The notes beneath the pieces were generated by a model. That model did not search any database and was not told where the DNA came from. It was given only the letters and a program-made list of their open reading frames with translations. 64,000 nt of DNA, from positions 1 to 64,000 of the forward strand of contig NZ_JAMOHZ010000002.1 in NCBI RefSeq assembly GCF_024448715.1. The letters run 5' to 3'. A program made the translations under genes and the position numbers. Of the stretch, positions 24,847 to 34,625 are shown piece by piece; within the stretch, counting starts at the first letter, position 1, and the number at the start of each line of letters is the position of its first letter. Source of the DNA: Stutzerimonas stutzeri. Lineage in GTDB: Bacteria > Pseudomonadota > Gammaproteobacteria > Pseudomonadales > Pseudomonadaceae.

Positions 24847-25884
24847 ATGATCGATTTCGACCGCTGCTGGCAAGCCCTCTGTGAGCGCGATGCGGGCTTC
24901 GACGGCCGCTTCGTGTTTGCCGTCCGCTCGACCCGCATCTTCTGCCGTCCGAGCTGCCCGGCGCGCCGACCACGGCGTGACGGCGTCAGCTTTTTTAGCA
25001 ATGCGGCCGATGCTGAAGCCGCAGGCTATCGTGCCTGCATGCGTTGCTCGCCACACGGCCAGAGCCCGGCCGAACAGCTGGATGAACTGGTAATTGCCGC
25101 TTGTCGCCTGCTCGACGAAAGTCCTGAGCCGATAACACTGGACAAGCTGGCTGCCCGCATTGGCCTGTCCTCGTCGCATCTGGCCCGCGCCTTCAAAGCC
25201 CGCACCGGCCTTACACCCCACGCCTGGGCCGCAGCGCGTCGCCGCGAGCGGCTGGAGACGCGTCTGCCAGCAGCCGATTCGGTATTGGGTGCAGCGCTGG
25301 ATGCGGGCTACGGCAGCACTCGCGGCGCCTACCAGAACGTCACGGCACTGAGCCCGGCGCAGCGCCGGCGCAAGGGTGCTGGCGAGTCGCTGCGCTATGC
25401 AATCAGCGCCTGTCCGCTGGGTCTGCTGTTGGTCGCTGCCAGCGACAAGGGAATCTGCGCGCTATTGTTCGGTAACGACGAGCAGGAATTGTTGGGCGAA
25501 CTGCAGTCGCGCTTCGCCGCAGCCGTATTGCGGCGCGATCAGACTGGCCTGGGCGACTGGCTGCAGCCGATTTTGAACCAACTGGCCGAGCCATCACACG
25601 CCGTTCGGCTACCACTGGATCTACGCGGCAGTGCTTTCCAGCAGCGCGTCTGGCAGGCATTACAAGACATCCCCCCTGGCCAGACCCGCCGCTACGGCGA
25701 GCTGGCCGAAAGCCTCGGCAGCCATGCCCGCGCCGTTGCCCGTGCCTGTGCGAGTAATCCAGTCGGGCTGCTGGTGCCCTGCCATCGGGTCGTTGGGGCC
25801 AACCAAGCGCTGACCGGCTACCGCTGGGGCATCGAGCGCAAGGCGGCATTGCTTGAATCGGAGCGTGACGATTCGGGAGCCTGA
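24847..25884 (+). CDS. ada: bifunctional DNA alkylation repair protein Ada
   Basis: This 345-residue protein removes methyl groups from DNA phosphotriesters and from O6-methylguanine and activates its own regulon. The N-terminal zinc site is Cys33, Cys37, Cys64 and Cys67 (IFCRPSCPARRP, CMRCSP), with Cys33 as methyl acceptor. An AraC-type helix-turn-helix follows (about 90-170). The C-terminal methyltransferase has the PCHRV active site with Cys312. All three parts are intact. It starts at ATG 24847, divergent from the RIO kinase gene. Confidence 0.93.
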   Translation: MIDFDRCWQALCERDAGFDGRFVFAVRSTRIFCRPSCPARRPRRDGVSFFSNAADAEAAGYRACMRCSPHGQSPAEQLDELVIAACRLLDESPEPITLDKLAARIGLSSSHLARAFKARTGLTPHAWAAARRRERLETRLPAADSVLGAALDAGYGSTRGAYQNVTALSPAQRRRKGAGESLRYAISACPLGLLLVAASDKGICALLFGNDEQELLGELQSRFAAAVLRRDQTGLGDWLQPILNQLAEPSHAVRLPLDLRGSAFQQRVWQALQDIPPGQTRRYGELAESLGSHARAVARACASNPVGLLVPCHRVVGANQALTGYRWGIERKAALLESERDDSGA

Positions 25885-25940
25885 GCGCGATTCGGCGGTC
25901 GGATATTGCATATCCCCGAACCAAGAAGCAGAGAGCCGCC

Positions 25941-26186
25941 ATGACCGAACTGAAACGCTACCGCATTCACTACCTGATCAACGGAAACCCGGCCTCGCTG
26001 ACGCTCAGCTCCTTCGAAGAACCCGACATGGAACAGGCCGAACTGGAAATTCTCCTGCATCATGTCCGCGAGCCGCGCGCGACGACTGACGCACCCTGGG
26101 AAATTCCGGTACGTTCGAGCGAGCACAGCCGCATGGCCGAGCTGGGCGTCAGCGACATCCAGATCGAGGAAGAAACCCTCCGCTGA
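25941..26186 (+). CDS. small conserved hypothetical protein
   Basis: This 81-residue protein starts at ATG 25941 with GAGAGCCGCC upstream. It has no signal or membrane helix. The sequence LKRYRIHYLINGNPASLTL and a Glu-rich C-terminus (ELGVSDIQIEEETLR) suggest a small alpha/beta domain. It lies between ada and tatD on the same strand, and may be cotranscribed with either. I do not recognise a named family. Confidence 0.7.
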   Translation: MTELKRYRIHYLINGNPASLTLSSFEEPDMEQAELEILLHHVREPRATTDAPWEIPVRSSEHSRMAELGVSDIQIEEETLR

Positions 26187-26238
26187 GTTCCGCCACCTCC
26201 GCCTTTCAGCCTACCGATACCAGGCCAGGATATCTGCC

Positions 26239-27018
26239 GTGCCCCTGATCGATACCCACACTCATCTCGACTTCGACCCCTTCGACGCCGATCGCAGTGA
26301 GGTGCTGGCCCGCTGCACGGCAGTCGGTGTGGAGCGCGTGCTGGTGCTAGGCGTGCACCAGGCGAATTGGGAAAGGGTCTGGCAGCTGGCGCTGGACGAA
26401 CCGGCCGTATACGCCGCGCTGGGGTTGCATCCGGTGTTTCTACAGGACCATCGATCGGAGCACATCGGTGCGTTGCGCGATTGGCTGCAACGTCTGCGAG
26501 GGGACGAAAAGCTCTGCGCAATCGGTGAGATCGGCCTGGACTATTACATCGAAAATCCAGACAAGGAGCGCCAGCAGCAATTGCTGGAAGCTCAACTCGA
26601 CTTGGCCGACGAGTTCGAACTCCCGGTGCTGCTGCATGTGCGCCGTGCCCATGCCCCGATGATTGCCGCGCTGAAGCAGCGCAAGCTCAAACGTGCGGGT
26701 ATCGCCCACGCGTTCAGCGGTAGTTGGGAGGAAGCGCGGGAATACATCAGACTCGGCTACAAACTCGGCCTCGGCGGCGCCGGCACCTGGCCCCAAGCGC
26801 ATCGCATGCATCGGGTACTTCAGCAACTGCCGCTAGAAAGCATCGTGCTGGAAACGGATGCCCCGGATATCACGCCGCACAGCCATGCCGGCCAGCGCAA
26901 CAGTCCGGAATTCCTTCCCGATATCTGCCGTGAATTGGCCGAGCTGCGTGGCATCAGTCCCGACGAACTGGCTAACGTCAGCTACCGAAACAGCTGCGAG
27001 CTGTTCGGCTGGAAGTGA
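26239..27018 (+). CDS. tatD: TatD-family metal-dependent hydrolase
   Basis: This 259-residue enzyme is a TIM-barrel metal hydrolase of the TatD/YcfH family with metal-binding THTHLDF (residues 6-12), GEIGLDYY, LHVRRAHAP, HAFSGSWEEA and ETDAP. Members act as 3'-5' DNA or RNA exonucleases. I take the GTG at 26239, with AGGA upstream, because the family starts at PLIDTHTH. An in-frame ATG at 26062 would reach into the preceding gene. Paralogues exist, so the exact one is uncertain. Confidence 0.85.
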   Translation: MPLIDTHTHLDFDPFDADRSEVLARCTAVGVERVLVLGVHQANWERVWQLALDEPAVYAALGLHPVFLQDHRSEHIGALRDWLQRLRGDEKLCAIGEIGLDYYIENPDKERQQQLLEAQLDLADEFELPVLLHVRRAHAPMIAALKQRKLKRAGIAHAFSGSWEEAREYIRLGYKLGLGGAGTWPQAHRMHRVLQQLPLESIVLETDAPDITPHSHAGQRNSPEFLPDICRELAELRGISPDELANVSYRNSCELFGWK

Positions 27019-27154
27019 GGATCAGCTGACCAAACCGGCACGTGCGTCATCGAACGCCGCATCGCCGCAACTGCCAGCGAATCACTACGATCAGACGGAA
27101 CGCCCTGGCAACGTTGAAGCCGAGATCACCAGCTTCAATACGGAACAGCGGAAC

Positions 27155-27536
27155 TCAGTCCTCCAGCGGATCGTGTCCCCAATTCATTAACGAGTGGCGC
27201 CAACGGCTATCTTGGATGTCGCCCTTTGGCCGCTGGGCCAGATGCCGATGGACGTAACCGATGACCTTGCGCATGGCTTGGTAGTCGTCTTCTTCGAGAT
27301 CAGCCTGACGCCGCCCCTTGAGTTCCAGAATGCGCTCGCCCATGGCATGGCCAACCGCTTCGCCATCGCTCGGCACGGCCTCCGTAGCCACCGCCGCGCT
27401 TTTTGTATTCCTGCACGGCATATTGCGCCTTGCGCGCGGACCACTGGCCGGGCTCGCCGCCCTTGTCGCCATCGGTGACCTCTTTCTTGACCCGCTCCCA
27501 TAGTTGCGGATCGGTCTTTTTCGCGGTGCTGGACAT
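27155..27536 (-). pseudogene. frameshifted gene with a DUF3140-type C-terminal domain
   Basis: Two minus-strand frames meet here. The first starts at ATG 27536 with WERVKKEVTDGDKGGEPGQWSARKAQ, the start of small conserved proteins (DUF5872-like), and runs to ..QEYKKRGGGYGG. The other frame carries VGHAMGERILELK..DLEEDDYQAMRKVIGYVHRHLAQRPKGD..SRWRHSLMNWGHDPLED, the DUF3140 end, and stops at 27155. The two parts are continuous only after a frame change near 27370-27400. It is a broken gene or a sequence error. The original may be a fusion of both domains. Confidence 0.6.
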
Positions 27537-27636
27537 AGCGCGCTCCCGGGTTCGCCTTTTTGGCAGACCCGGGTATGCGAGGCGCTGTTCACAAGGATGC
27601 GATGGACGGTTGCGCGTCGTCGCCTGAGGCCAACGA

Positions 27637-29667
27637 TCAGACCCGGAACGCGCCGATCAATTGTTGCAGGCGTCCAACCAGTTCGGTCAGCTCGCGGCTG
27701 GCTTGCTCGGTATGCCCTGCCCCTTCAGCAGTTCGCTGCCCGGCTTCGTTGATCGCGACGATGTTGCGATCGATGTCGTGAGCCACCGCGGTTTGTTCCT
27801 CTGCCGCCGCGGCGATCTGCTGGTTCTGGTCGACGATGACGCCGACCGCGCCAAGGATATTCTCCAGCGCCTGACGAACCTGCGCCGACTGGCTGACCGT
27901 TTCCTCGGCCATCGAATGGCTGGAATGCATGGTTTTGACCGCGGCGCCGACACCGCCCTGGAGCCGCCCGATCATCTGCTCGATTTCTTCGGTGGACTGC
28001 TGGGTGCGTTTGGCCAGGCTGCGCACTTCATCAGCGACCACAGCGAAACCACGCCCCTGTTCGCCGGCGCGTGCGGCCTCGATTGCGGCATTGAGCGCCA
28101 GCAGGTTGGTCTGCTCAGCGACACCTTTGATTACATCCAGTACCTGGCTGATGGCCTTGCTGTCACTGGCCAGCTGATTGATCACGCTGACCGATTGCTC
28201 GATCTCAGCCGCCAATCGCTCGATGCCGCCAACCTGCGCCTCGACCAGGCTGCGACCGCTAACCGTTTCTTCATTGACGCTCTGCGCGCTGCCGACCGCC
28301 GCTTCGGCGCTGGTGGCGACTCCCTGTGCGGTTGCTGACATCTGGTTCATCGCAGTAGCGACCTGCTCGATTTGTCCGCGCTGCTCGGACACCGTCTGGT
28401 TGCTTTCGCCCGAGACGGTTTCGACGCGTGAAGCTTGACGTTCCACCTCACCGACCGTCTGACCAACCCGCTCGATCAGATCACGTATCTTGGCCACGGT
28501 CTCGTTGAATACCTGACCCAGCTCACCCAACTCATCACGGCTTTGCACTTGGAAACGCGCGGTCATGTCGCCAGCAGCAACGCGGTCCATGGTTGCACCA
28601 AGGCTCTTCAGCGACGCGCGAGTGGACATGTAGAAGGCGCTGTAAAGATAGACCACAAGCACGAACACCAGGACCAGCGCGGTGAGTAGCGAGATCATCA
28701 GCAGGCGTTTCTGCTCCAGACGCTGCTCCAATTCACCGTCCAGGAAGCCGAGAATCGAATCGTTGAGTGCGTAGGTCTTCGCCATCTCGGCGCTGATCAG
28801 GTCGTAAAAATTCTCCCACGGACGATCCAGCGCTTCGGCCATGATCACCTGGTCTTGAAAGATATCGCTGCTGATCTTCAGAGAATCGCGGCTAGCGGCG
28901 GTGTAGCTTTCAAGCTGGCGCTGCGCGGAGGCGCTGCTGCCCAGCACGTCCTGCAGTTGGGCGCCGTATTGAGCCTGTTGCTTTTCCAGTTCGAGGAGCA
29001 GTTCGTCCAGCTTGTTGCTGGCGTCGGAGTTCAGGTAGCCCTGGCCAAAGGTGTAGGAGCCGATCGCCCTGCCCTCGCCGAGGATGGCCGTGATCGAGGG
29101 CGTGACCGAGGTCAGCAGTTCGGCGAGCATCCGCACATCGCGCTGGCTGTCCTGACTCAAGCCGGACTGACTGGCAATCAGCTTGATCATCACCTGCGCC
29201 TTGCCCAGCAACGCACGCGCCATGGCGGCCTTGGCCTGCAGCGATTGCTGCGCCTGCGCCTCGCGCAGGGCCGCGTCGAGTTCATCTCGGCGGGTGTTGA
29301 ATTCGGCGACCTGTTCGGGGTTGTCGCTGACCGGCACCAGGCTTTGCATCCGCGACGACAACTCTCGTTCAGCGTCCGCCAGCCGGGTCACCAGCGCCTG
29401 GACTTCACCGGTCTGACCGATGATACCCTCGATTTCGACCAGGTCCTTCCAGTCCTCCATCTCGCGTCGCAGCTGCAATGCTGTACCCAGCAGCTCGAGG
29501 CTTTGCAGCTCCGTGCGGGTGCCCACGAACTCCCGGTACGAGTCGCGTACCAAATAGAAATTAGTCAGCAACATAGGAACGAAGAAAAGGACGCTGATCA
29601 GACTGAACTTCATTCCGAAGCTCAGGCGATTCATCAATGCGATAGCGGGATACAACAGGCTTTTCAA
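27637..29667 (-). CDS. methyl-accepting chemotaxis protein
   Basis: This 676-residue receptor has a membrane helix near residues 17-38, a long helical periplasmic sensor region (about 40-315), a second membrane helix near 325-350, a HAMP domain and the cytoplasmic signalling domain with the hairpin tip [32 protein letters not shown]. The ligand is unknown; the sensor looks helical and not like a Cache domain. I start at a TTG at 29667 with GGGAGAC upstream, giving [12 protein letters not shown]. An ATG at 29706 is alternative but has no ribosome site. Confidence 0.88.
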   Translation of the reverse strand: MKSLLYPAIALMNRLSFGMKFSLISVLFFVPMLLTNFYLVRDSYREFVGTRTELQSLELLGTALQLRREMEDWKDLVEIEGIIGQTGEVQALVTRLADAERELSSRMQSLVPVSDNPEQVAEFNTRRDELDAALREAQAQQSLQAKAAMARALLGKAQVMIKLIASQSGLSQDSQRDVRMLAELLTSVTPSITAILGEGRAIGSYTFGQGYLNSDASNKLDELLLELEKQQAQYGAQLQDVLGSSASAQRQLESYTAASRDSLKISSDIFQDQVIMAEALDRPWENFYDLISAEMAKTYALNDSILGFLDGELEQRLEQKRLLMISLLTALVLVFVLVVYLYSAFYMSTRASLKSLGATMDRVAAGDMTARFQVQSRDELGELGQVFNETVAKIRDLIERVGQTVGEVERQASRVETVSGESNQTVSEQRGQIEQVATAMNQMSATAQGVATSAEAAVGSAQSVNEETVSGRSLVEAQVGGIERLAAEIEQSVSVINQLASDSKAISQVLDVIKGVAEQTNLLALNAAIEAARAGEQGRGFAVVADEVRSLAKRTQQSTEEIEQMIGRLQGGVGAAVKTMHSSHSMAEETVSQSAQVRQALENILGAVGVIVDQNQQIAAAAEEQTAVAHDIDRNIVAINEAGQRTAEGAGHTEQASRELTELVGRLQQLIGAFRV

Positions 29668-29926
29668 AAGACGTCTCCCAGTTTCTTGTTGTATTGCTGG
29701 CAACATCGATGGCTGCAGCAGGGCTCGTCAAAGAGGTGGCACGAGAAAACTTATACGGGATATCGGTCGCGGGTTATGTAACTTAAGGTAATGGCAGGAT
29801 GGTGGCCCGACAAGTGGCAGAAGGCTCGCCGATTCCGGCATATCCACGGCATTTATACGATCAGCGGCGGTTGCCGGAACGTTGCGAGGCAGGAACACAA
29901 TCGGCCGAAAGATCTGTCCGCGATCG

Positions 29927-30763
29927 CTAAAGAAGAATGATCCAAAGAGCGATGGCCGCGTACCAAAGCATGCGCGTGCGCACCAGCAGGGCCGCGAGAC
30001 TGTCGAGTCGGGCGAGGCCCGCTTCACCTTCGAAGGCGTCGCTCAGATCGGCCGCAGCCGGGCCTACATCCGCCAGCAGCTGCCTGGCGGGAATCTCCCA
30101 GTGCAGCAAGTCATGCAACAACGCGCGATTGACCTCGACGAAGTTGCCAACCAGCCCGAAGCTGGCAAGCAGGACCCGCATGGGCAACCAGTCGAAGGCG
30201 TGCAGTAGCTGCCCGGCCCGCTCGCGCAGGGCTTCGCTCCGGGCGTGCTCGACGGTTAATGAAAGCAGGCGGTAGGCCAGTGCGGCCATGGGCCCAAGCA
30301 ACACATACCAGAAGATCACAGCAAAAAAACCTTGGTGGCTGCGCCAAAGCAGTTGCGCCTCTACAGCTCGCAGCAGGCTTGGCGCGTCCGACGCATTGAT
30401 GCCCAGATCGCGCTCGGCCACCAGCGCGGCCGCCTCACCATCGTCACGCCGCCAGGCATCGCGGAACGGCCCGAGCTCGCGTTTGCTTTGCCCCCGACCA
30501 AGGCTATAAAGCAGCATTAGCAAGTGCAGAGGCAGGCTGAGCCAGCCGTAGGCCAATGGCTTGAGCGCGATCAACAACAAGCCGAGCAGCAGGATCGGCA
30601 GCAGCACCGCCACCAGCAGGCTCAACCATGGTTTGGACGCCAGCGCAGGGCGACTTTCGATCCGTCGCAGCAGATGCAGCCAAGGACCATCCTGCTGCAC
30701 ATCGCGCCGCCAATCGGTGAGTTTGTCGATCAGCAGTACCAGCAACACCACAAGAAAAATCAT
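29927..30763 (-). CDS. ampE: AmpE membrane protein
   Basis: This 278-residue inner-membrane protein of the AmpE family has four or more hydrophobic stretches, at 1-12, about 48-85, 145-165 and 260-278, and an ATP-site-like segment is not clear. AmpE lies with ampD in many gamma-proteobacteria and is tied by position to beta-lactamase control, though its action is unclear. Its ATG follows the ampD stop with no gap, so both form one operon. The length is normal. Confidence 0.85.
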   Translation of the reverse strand: MIFLVVLLVLLIDKLTDWRRDVQQDGPWLHLLRRIESRPALASKPWLSLLVAVLLPILLLGLLLIALKPLAYGWLSLPLHLLMLLYSLGRGQSKRELGPFRDAWRRDDGEAAALVAERDLGINASDAPSLLRAVEAQLLWRSHQGFFAVIFWYVLLGPMAALAYRLLSLTVEHARSEALRERAGQLLHAFDWLPMRVLLASFGLVGNFVEVNRALLHDLLHWEIPARQLLADVGPAAADLSDAFEGEAGLARLDSLAALLVRTRMLWYAAIALWIILL

Positions 30764-31339
30764 CTATCTATCCTTTGCTGGGCAGTCCCACGCAACGATC
30801 GCCGTCGCGCGCAGGCGCTGCCAATCGAATGCTGGTCCCGGGTCGGTCTTGCGTCCCGGAGCGATGTCGCTGTGGCCACAGACCCGATCCGGCGTGATCG
30901 CCGGGTAGGCTTGCTGCAGCAGGTGGCAGAGCTGGATCAGGCCTTCGTACTGAGCCTCGCTGAATGGCGCGTCATCGGTGCCCTCCAATTCGATGCCAAG
31001 GGAAAAATCGTTGCAACTATCGCGCCCGTCGAAGCGCGAGATGCCTGCGTGCCAAGCACGATCCAGGCAGGAGACAAACTGGGTGATGGCGCCATCACGT
31101 TCGATAAGGAAATGCGCCGACACCTGCAGGGTCGCGATTTCTTCGAAGAAAGGGTGCTCTTCGGTGGGCAGGCAGTTCTGAAAAAACTGCTGAACCTTGC
31201 CAGTCCCGAAACAACCGGGCGGCAGGCTGATGTTGTGAATGACCAACAGCGATATTTCGCCGTCGGGGCGCTGATTGAAGTTGGGCGAGGGGCAATGGCG
31301 AATGCCTCGACACCAGCCTGTCGCATGATCCAACAGCAT
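30764..31339 (-). CDS. ampD: 1,6-anhydro-N-acetylmuramyl-L-alanine amidase AmpD
   Basis: This 191-residue cytosolic zinc amidase cleaves anhydromuropeptides in cell-wall recycling, keeping AmpR-controlled beta-lactamase low. Motifs are LLVIHNISLPPG (first zinc His), SAHFLIERDGAI, WHAGIS, and GHSDIAPGRKTDPG (last zinc ligands). I start at the ATG at 31339 (MLLDHATGW), since the extra 16 codons upstream are not conserved. It is followed by ampE without a gap. All expected catalytic residues are present. Confidence 0.92.
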   Translation of the reverse strand: MLLDHATGWCRGIRHCPSPNFNQRPDGEISLLVIHNISLPPGCFGTGKVQQFFQNCLPTEEHPFFEEIATLQVSAHFLIERDGAITQFVSCLDRAWHAGISRFDGRDSCNDFSLGIELEGTDDAPFSEAQYEGLIQLCHLLQQAYPAITPDRVCGHSDIAPGRKTDPGPAFDWQRLRATAIVAWDCPAKDR

Positions 31340-31410
31340 CGGGGCGGAACCTGGAAAACCTGCGGGTCTGCAGGCTAGCGCCTGCAAGCGGCTTACTGCA
31401 AGCCGCCGCG

Positions 31411-32139
31411 CTATTCGAAGCTCATCGTCTGCTGGGTGCTGGCGCGCTTTTCATTCCGGCGCGAGGCCAGGCGGTCGGCCAACCGCGTCGGTTCCGGCAG
31501 GCGATAACGGGTGACATAACGCATCACCAACTGCGGTGCGGTCGCCAGGCTTACCCGGTTGCCGGGCGAAATGATCAACGGGCGCACCTTATCCTTGCTG
31601 CGTAAAACAGCGCCGATCACCCTGCCATCCTTTGCCAACAGATCAACCTGATCGCCACGCTGCTCGCCGAGTTCCGCGTGGTGACCGGTAAGGATCTTCT
31701 TCGCCACACCGATCGTCGGCAGGCCGGTAATCACACCCAGGTGGGCGGCGATGCCAAGCCCACGCGGATGAGCGATGCCGTGCCCATCGGAGAAAATAAG
31801 ATCCGGCACCTGACCAAGCGAATCGAGCGCTTGCAACACAGCGGGCAGCTCGCGAAAGGACAACAGGCCCGGAATATACGGCATGCAAGTCGGAATCCGC
31901 GCGAGTGCCTGTGCCACCGGCTCAAGTGTTTCGGCATCGAGCAGAACCACTGCAGCACGGGTGATCTTGCCGCCCTCCTCGAATCCGACATCGACGCCGG
32001 CAATCAGCCGCAGCGGACCGAAGGCATCTTCCAGCACGACCTTGCCTGCCAGTTGCTTCTGCATTTCCCGGGCGGCGGCGGTGCTGCCATCCCATCCGGA
32101 AAACGCATCGGGATGACCTGGTGGTGCGGCTGCTGTCAT
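31411..32139 (-). CDS. nfi: endonuclease V
   Basis: This 242-residue enzyme cuts near deoxyinosine and other damaged bases. Conserved blocks are [12 protein letters not shown] (metal Asp), [46 protein letters not shown] and [12 protein letters not shown]. The family is usually about 225-235 residues; here the N-terminus has roughly 15 extra residues, so a later start is possible. It is on the same strand as ampD and 71 bases upstream of it. Confidence 0.9.
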   Translation of the reverse strand: MTAAAPPGHPDAFSGWDGSTAAAREMQKQLAGKVVLEDAFGPLRLIAGVDVGFEEGGKITRAAVVLLDAETLEPVAQALARIPTCMPYIPGLLSFRELPAVLQALDSLGQVPDLIFSDGHGIAHPRGLGIAAHLGVITGLPTIGVAKKILTGHHAELGEQRGDQVDLLAKDGRVIGAVLRSKDKVRPLIISPGNRVSLATAPQLVMRYVTRYRLPEPTRLADRLASRRNEKRASTQQTMSFE

Positions 32140-32311
32140 GAAAATCCCCTCTGATGTAACTCTGATGGGTAGCGCCGCGAGCGGTTCCGCCCCATTAGAC
32201 TGATTGTGACTGGACAGTCGCGGAAAAAAATAAGACGCTCCTGCCGGATAGCGGCAGATTTACCCTACTTTGCCCCTTATAAAAATAATCGGAATAGCCA
32301 GAAGAAAACGC

Positions 32312-33313
32312 ATGCTCACCGCACAACCATTGAAACGCATCAGCATTCTGGCCACTGAAGGGGTGTTCGCGTCCACCCTGATGCATGCCAAGGATTTCTT
32401 TCATATGGCCAGCCTGCGCTACGGCAAACAGCTCGGCCTGGGGCTCAAGCCTGCTTTCGAGACCTCATTAGTCAGCCCCGACGGCAAGCCTGTCAGCACC
32501 TTCAGCGGTACCCGCATCGAGGTAGACAGCGCATTGGATGTAACCGATGCAGTAATACTGCCGGCGTTCTGGGGCGATTTCGACGCGCTCTGCCAACAAT
32601 ATCCGCAGGTAACCCCGTGGTTGTTGGAGCGGCACGCGGCCGGCAGCGCAATCTGCGGCGAAGCCTCTGGAGCGTTCTGGATGGCCGCTGCAGGATTGCT
32701 CGACGATCGTGAGGCCACAACGCATTGGCGCTTTGCCGGGGAATTCGCCGAGCGCTTCCCGCGTGTGCTTTTTTCGCAGGAGAGACACCTGACCGACAGC
32801 GACAATCTCTACTGCGCGGGCGGCATCACTTCAGCCTCGGACCTTTACATGCATCTGGTCGAGCGCTTCTGCGGCTCGAATGTCGCGCAAGGCATGGCGC
32901 GTGACATTCTTTTCGAGGTGCAGCGCAACTACAGTCCGGGACGGATAGGTTTCGGTGGGCAGAAGCTGCACCTGGACACACGCGTACTGCAGATTCAGGA
33001 ATGGCTGGAAGAGCACTTCGCGGAAAAATTCCGCTTCGAGGATGTGGCGCGAGAGCACGGCATGAGCATCCGCAATTTCATGCGGCGCTTCCAGACGGCG
33101 ACCGGCGATAAACCGCTGCACTACCTGCAAAGGCTGCGCATTGAAACCGCCAAGAGCTTGCTCTCGACCACGCGCAAGAGCATCAAGACCATCAGTTACG
33201 AAGTTGGCTACGATGATGCGAGCTTCTTTGCGCGGCTGTTCCGCCAGCACACCGAGCTATCGCCCAATCAGTATCGGCAGCAGTATCGGCAGCAGTATCG
33301 GCACAAAAGCTGA
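32312..33313 (+). CDS. GlxA-family AraC transcriptional regulator (second copy)
   Basis: This 333-residue regulator has a DJ-1/PfpI-like N-terminal domain (GEASGAFWMAAAGLLDDREATTHW near residues 125-148) and a C-terminal AraC double helix-turn-helix (about 235-325, ending with YDDASFFARLFRQHTELSPNQY). I start at ATG 32312, with AGAAGA upstream. It is only distantly related to the regulator at 8396. Its last residues are three copies of QYRQ-like encoded by a 12-base tandem repeat. It diverges from endonuclease V. Its target is unknown. Confidence 0.85.
   Translation: MLTAQPLKRISILATEGVFASTLMHAKDFFHMASLRYGKQLGLGLKPAFETSLVSPDGKPVSTFSGTRIEVDSALDVTDAVILPAFWGDFDALCQQYPQVTPWLLERHAAGSAICGEASGAFWMAAAGLLDDREATTHWRFAGEFAERFPRVLFSQERHLTDSDNLYCAGGITSASDLYMHLVERFCGSNVAQGMARDILFEVQRNYSPGRIGFGGQKLHLDTRVLQIQEWLEEHFAEKFRFEDVAREHGMSIRNFMRRFQTATGDKPLHYLQRLRIETAKSLLSTTRKSIKTISYEVGYDDASFFARLFRQHTELSPNQYRQQYRQQYRHKS
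33269..33304 (+). repeat. 12-bp tandem repeat at the end of the AraC gene
   Basis: CAGTATCGGCAG occurs twice and CAGTATCGGCAC once in a row (33269-33304), encoding repeated Gln-Tyr-Arg-Gln and then His. The array lies at the 3' end of the coding sequence and would be prone to slippage in steps of four residues. Confidence 0.85.
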
Positions 33314-33317
33314 CGGC

Positions 33318-33359
33318 AAAAAAAAACGGCAAGTTGCGCTTACGCGCTGGCTTGCCGTT
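33318..33359 (-). terminator. terminator of zapE (minus strand)
   Basis: AACGGCAAG at 33325-33333 pairs with CTTGCCGTT at 33351-33359. On the minus strand the stem is followed by a T-run (A-run at 33318-33326). It lies between the convergent ends of the AraC gene and zapE and may act in both directions. Confidence 0.85.
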
Positions 33360-33375
33360 CGACGGATGAATTAGC

Positions 33376-34470
33376 TCAGGGCTTGTGCGGACGCGACAGA
33401 TATTCGTGCGATTGCATTTCCAGCAGGCGGCTCAGGGTGCGCTGGAATTCGAACTCCAGGCGGCCACCAGCGTACAGATCCTTCAGCTCGACTTCGGCGG
33501 ACAGGATCAGCTTGACGTTGCGGTCGTAGAACTCGTCCACCATATTGATGAAGCGCCGCGCCATGTCGTCTTTGGAGACATCCATCCGTTCGATATTGGA
33601 AACCAGCACCGCATCGAAGATCTTGCCCAGCTCGATGTAGTCGTTCTGGCTGCGCGGCCCATCGCACAGCTCGCGGAAGTCGAACCAGGCGACACCATTG
33701 GAAACCTTGCGCGCGACGATTTCGCGATTCTCGATCATCAAGGCTTCGTTTTCCTGCACCCGGCACTGCTCCGACAGCAGGCTGCGGAAGCTCTTTTCCA
33801 GACTCTGCTCCGCTTCGGCGTCCAGCGGGAAGTGGTAGAGCTCGGCCTGCTCTAGCGCGCGCAGACGGTAATCGATGCCGCTGTCGACGTTGACGATTTC
33901 GGTGTGCTTTTTCAGCAATTCGATAGCCGGTAGGAAGCGAGCACGCTGCAGGCCGTCCTTGTACAAGCCGTCCGGCACGATGTTAGAGGTCGCCACCAGG
34001 CTTACGCCGTTCTTGAACAGCTCTTCGAGCAGGGTCGCGAGAATCATCGCATCGGTAATATCGGAAACGAAAAATTCGTCGAAACAGATCACGCGAGACT
34101 CGTCGGCAAAGCGTTTGCCTATGATCGTCAGCGGGTTCTTCTCACCCTTGAGGGTGCGCATCTCCTCATGAACGCGCTTCATGAAGCGATGGAAGTGGGT
34201 ACGTGTTTTCTGCTCGAACGGCAGGGCATCGTAGAAGGTGTCCACCAGATAGGTCTTGCCGCGACCCACTCCGCCCCAGAAATACAGACCCTTGATCGGG
34301 TCCTGACGTTTTTTGCCGAACAGCTTGCCAAGCAGACCAGATTTGTTGCGATCGTCGGCGACCAGATCGTCATACAGACGCTGCAGATGACGCACGGCAG
34401 TTTCCTGGGCGGCGTCGTGGAAAAAATCAGGACGTTTCAGGTCTGCCTGATAGCGCTCAAGAGGGGTCAT
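33376..34470 (-). CDS. zapE: cell division protein ZapE (AFG1-like ATPase)
   Basis: This 364-residue ATPase acts at the division ring. Walker A is GGVGRGKT (about residue 65) and Walker B is VICFDEFFVSDI. The Lys-rich region and the C-terminal EFQRTLSRLLEMQS block are typical. I start at the ATG at 34470 (MTPLERYQADL), where the family begins. An in-frame ATG at 34548 would add 26 residues with little conservation. A T-rich terminator follows. The upstream gene trpS is on the same strand. Confidence 0.88.
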   Translation of the reverse strand: MTPLERYQADLKRPDFFHDAAQETAVRHLQRLYDDLVADDRNKSGLLGKLFGKKRQDPIKGLYFWGGVGRGKTYLVDTFYDALPFEQKTRTHFHRFMKRVHEEMRTLKGEKNPLTIIGKRFADESRVICFDEFFVSDITDAMILATLLEELFKNGVSLVATSNIVPDGLYKDGLQRARFLPAIELLKKHTEIVNVDSGIDYRLRALEQAELYHFPLDAEAEQSLEKSFRSLLSEQCRVQENEALMIENREIVARKVSNGVAWFDFRELCDGPRSQNDYIELGKIFDAVLVSNIERMDVSKDDMARRFINMVDEFYDRNVKLILSAEVELKDLYAGGRLEFEFQRTLSRLLEMQSHEYLSRPHKP

Positions 34471-34625
34471 GGCGGGGTCTGGGTAGTGAAACGGGGCCGA
34501 CACTTTAGCCGTGCCCTCGGTGGTTGGCAATTTACGCAGATCGTTCAAGCGCTTGAGCCTCGGATGGAGTCAGGGGTCAGCCGGAACCGCCGGCCGTGCA
34601 GCGACCGGCGGGTACGGCTGGATAA

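Noticed and set aside
28855-29781. 308-residue antisense frame in the chemoreceptor
   Set aside because: The high-GC coiled-coil coding region leaves open frames on the other strand. No motif is seen.
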